Positions 61,401 to 64,000 of a DNA stretch of 64,000 nt are shown here, in pieces (within the stretch, counting starts at the first letter, position 1; every line of letters begins with the position of its first letter). The notes under the pieces are model-generated. The model saw nothing but the letters and a program-made list of their open reading frames with translations. It did no database searches and was not told where the DNA came from. A program made the translations under genes and the position numbers. The stretch is from Sphagnum compactum (lineage: Eukaryota > Bryophyta > Sphagnopsida > Sphagnales): positions 10,478,001 to 10,542,000 of the forward strand of contig OZ234498.1 of the NCBI GenBank assembly GCA_965153455.1, read 5' to 3'.

Positions 61401-64000
61401 CATATCTAGATCACTCGTTTGTCATAACACCATCACCTGCTTCACAGCTGCTGCTGTACCATATTGACTGTCTCCCTTTCACCTAGACACTGGGGTTTAT
61501 CTTGAGATTTCTTACGAACTAGTTAATTTCTAACAATATTCTAGCCAATCAACAGCCTGTGTTAGGCTTTGCTATGCCTTTTACCAGCCTCAGCATCCTG
61601 TGCAAAAAGGCTGGGGCCAAAACCATTTTGCTCAGCAAAAACTGGCATGTTTTGACTTTCTTTTCATTCAATTTTCACATACTGAGTACCAAATTCAAAT
61701 AGTTTGTGCAAGAGTATTGATAAATTACCTAGTTATATAGATTCTTTGTACAAGATTGCCTTGGTCCTTTGACCAATGATGATATTTAAATAGTCTTTCA
61801 CTTTATGTACTGTTCACTTTTCATGTCTATGGGTGGGGACATGGGAACCATTAACACTGTATGTTATGTTGGATGTGGCAAATACTGAGAGAGACACAAA
61901 CAGTAAGTGTGGGTGAAGGTTTAAACTTTGCTTCTAAGTCTTGACAATTTGTTTGTGTGCCTTAGGTGTGTAGGAAATTTGAGGTTGAAAAAACTTCGGT
62001 TTATCTTTAAGGATACACATGTTAGGAAAAGGAAAAACTACAACCAAGTCCATAAATTAGAACCAAGTAAAAACATCAATCGAACAAAAAAAGACTCATA
62101 TAAGTACTTTTGAAAATAATTTTCAGATTTGATTATTCAAAAGTTTAAAAAAGTATTTTTCTTAACGTTTTTGTAATACAATTTTTATATGCATTTTTTT
62201 TTCATCCATCAAATATTGAGTTTGTATAAGATATTCTGAATAAAACTCATATTGAAAATTGCATGTGTAGAATGTGAAGATAGTTCATACTACATTGTGT
62301 GTGCACATTATCATGCACAAAATACATAGATATCTTCTTATTGAAGTTGAAAATCATAAACCAATTGCAATTTTGAATATAAATGGTTCTTATGGTATGT
62401 TAATGACATGCCAAATCACCATATCATTAAAAAAAACTAAATTGGGAGACAAAAAGTGGGCCACTATAGAATACATCCACCCAATTACTAGCATTTATGA
62501 CAATATCCACTTTCATAATTCCATATGTAAATCCATTCATTTTTTTCATTTTCTTCCATTTTTTCCCAAGAAAACATTGTTGAACATGTGCAAATGAAAA
62601 TTGTTCAATCTTTTGATCCAAATGTTTAAAAAGTATTTTCAAAACATACACATAAATATATCTCTTTGAATTCATGAAATTAGAATGGCACAAAGTCCAT
62701 GAAGGCAGATTTGACAATTTAGATGGGATGATATGTTGACATAAAATTTTCAAAATTACAAGACGAAATATATTTGTCAGAAATTTCTTGAGAAATATCA
62801 ATATTGACAATCTCTAGAAAACTGAGCAATCAAAAGTTGAAGGTCCAAAAGTTTGCATCAATTACTTTTGGAGAATGCCTTATCATCATGAGTTAATGGC
62901 ACAATCATACAAGCAAAACAAACTTAATTGAGCCCCTTCAAAATTATGCATAAATGCACATATATAGAGATTCCGCAAGTGTTTTAAGCACTAAATTATA
63001 CATCATGTGTACCATAAGTTATATATGTTTGGAAAAATCAGGTTGTGCGAAATTTATTTTGTGGAATCTAATTTTGACACAGTAAAACTCCTTATGATTC
63101 AGACCTTGGTGTCGTGGAATGGTCTCACCCTTGCCCATTATATTGGGAACTTTGTTCCGCCTCACTTTGACAAGCTCACCTGACACCCTTACCTATCACA
63201 ATGGGCAGGGGTTTAACTATTCCATAGTACATAATGATTTTCAGATTTGCATTTTGTAGTAATAACTTGAACCAAATTTGTTAGAAACGAATGAATCAAT
63301 GCTTAGAATGTGACTTTGAAATTTTTTTGAGGGAACGAATATATCATCACCACACATAGTTGACGTTGATATTTATCCCATATTAAAAATCTGATTCTGA
63401 TTTGAACTTAAATCATTGATGCGGGTTTAGAGTTGAGAATTTGAGCAATGAAACCTGTGTTCATATTTGGCAAGATTCATATTTTCATATGCTTTGCTTT
63501 GGGTTCTGCACAATCTACCAAAATCAAACCTAAATTAGACATTACAAGGTACAACACGCCCTTCCATCATAGGACAGTGACCTTCTAAAATAGTGGACCA
63601 ACAATCTCTTTCAAACTTGCTAGCCCTTCAATTCCTTTGCATGGACAATTGACATAGTCAAATTTGCATGTGGTGAGTCTTATATTTTGTAGTTCAGAAT
63701 TATTATAAAGTTGGGCATCAAAGATCTGTAGTCAAATTGCGATCCCCTCGTGTAAGTGAATGGCAAGTCCTCTGGAGGCAATTAGTGGTGTTTTTGTTTT
63801 AACCACTTTTCAAAAAACTTGTTGTCAAGCATTACTAAGTCTGTTTTTGGGATGATCTCAATTGTTGCTACATCAGAAAACAGAGAAAGAAAACATTTGA
63901 CCTGGTGTCGTAGACACAAATGAAGTATTTTGTAATCCTTGCCTATACGCATGGCTCGATAATATGCACACCCATTTAAGCAAACAATATAGTTCTGGTT
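58493..64000. other. nuclear DNA without a recognised gene
   Basis: About 5.5 kb. A part from about 58800 to 60200 has higher GC and many short GCTAGC repeats. An open stretch at 61222-61380 (YQPLKRFERYINQLMRSCAH) ends in AG/GTATGC, an exon-like donor, but I cannot assign it. No promoter or RNA gene was recognised. Confidence 0.4.

Overview
The window joins two kinds of DNA. Bases 1 to about 38,030 are plant mitochondrial sequence. They carry nad1 (partial), cox3, cox2, nad6, atp6, rps7, rps12, five tRNA genes, nad2, nad4, nad5, a trnL pair plus trnH (eight tRNAs listed in all if each is counted once: trnE, trnR, trnG, two trnL, trnH, i.e. six), and probably the 3' end of rpl10. From about 38,030 to 64,000 the sequence is AT-rich nuclear DNA with decayed Ty3/gypsy elements, several inverted-repeat DNA elements, tRNA-like SINE heads and one clear split gene of the SELENOF (15-kDa selenoprotein) family. 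(The correct tRNA count is six.)

A moss (Bryophyta) is the best fit. Introns sit at nad1 nt 287, cox3 nt 507, cox2 nt 104/373/691, nad2 nt 156, nad4 nt 461 and nad5 nt 230/753/1455. The intron after nad5 nt 753 is an 858-bp group I-type intron. The exon lengths add up exactly to these positions. Cox3 codon 245 is an unedited CGG at nt 733, which I recall as an editing site of Physcomitrium.

Layout of the mitochondrial part: nad1, cox3, cox2, nad6, rps7, rps12, trnE, nad2, nad4, nad5 and the rpl10-like tail are on the minus strand. atp6, trnR, trnG, the two trnL and trnH are on the plus strand. On the minus strand the transcription orders are nad5-nad4-nad2, rps12-rps7 and cox2-cox3-nad1. A gene-poor stretch of about 6.4 kb lies between nad6 and cox2. 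Two introns, in cox2 and nad5, hold decayed reverse transcriptase/maturase frames.

The mitochondrial block looks like a large nuclear insertion (NUMT) rather than a working genome. cox2, rps7 and nad5 each carry one in-frame stop explained by a single C-to-T change (CAA to TAA, CAG to TAG, CGA to TGA). cox2 exon 2 and the atp6 exon 2 boundary are each one base out in a homopolymer. The block also meets a Ty3/gypsy fragment directly. An assembly chimera, or U-to-C RNA editing as in hornworts, remain alternatives.

Layout of the nuclear part: gypsy RT fragment (38.03-38.25 kb); TIR element of about 3 kb (38.57-41.55 kb); two MITEs (41.6 and 42.6 kb); the SELENOF-like gene (43.0-44.3 kb); repeats and SINE-like units (45.4-47.2 kb); a minus-strand Ty3/gypsy chromovirus split by a 2.95-kb CACTA-like element (48.05-52.95 kb); then mostly unannotated DNA with a 353-bp MITE at 58.1 kb.
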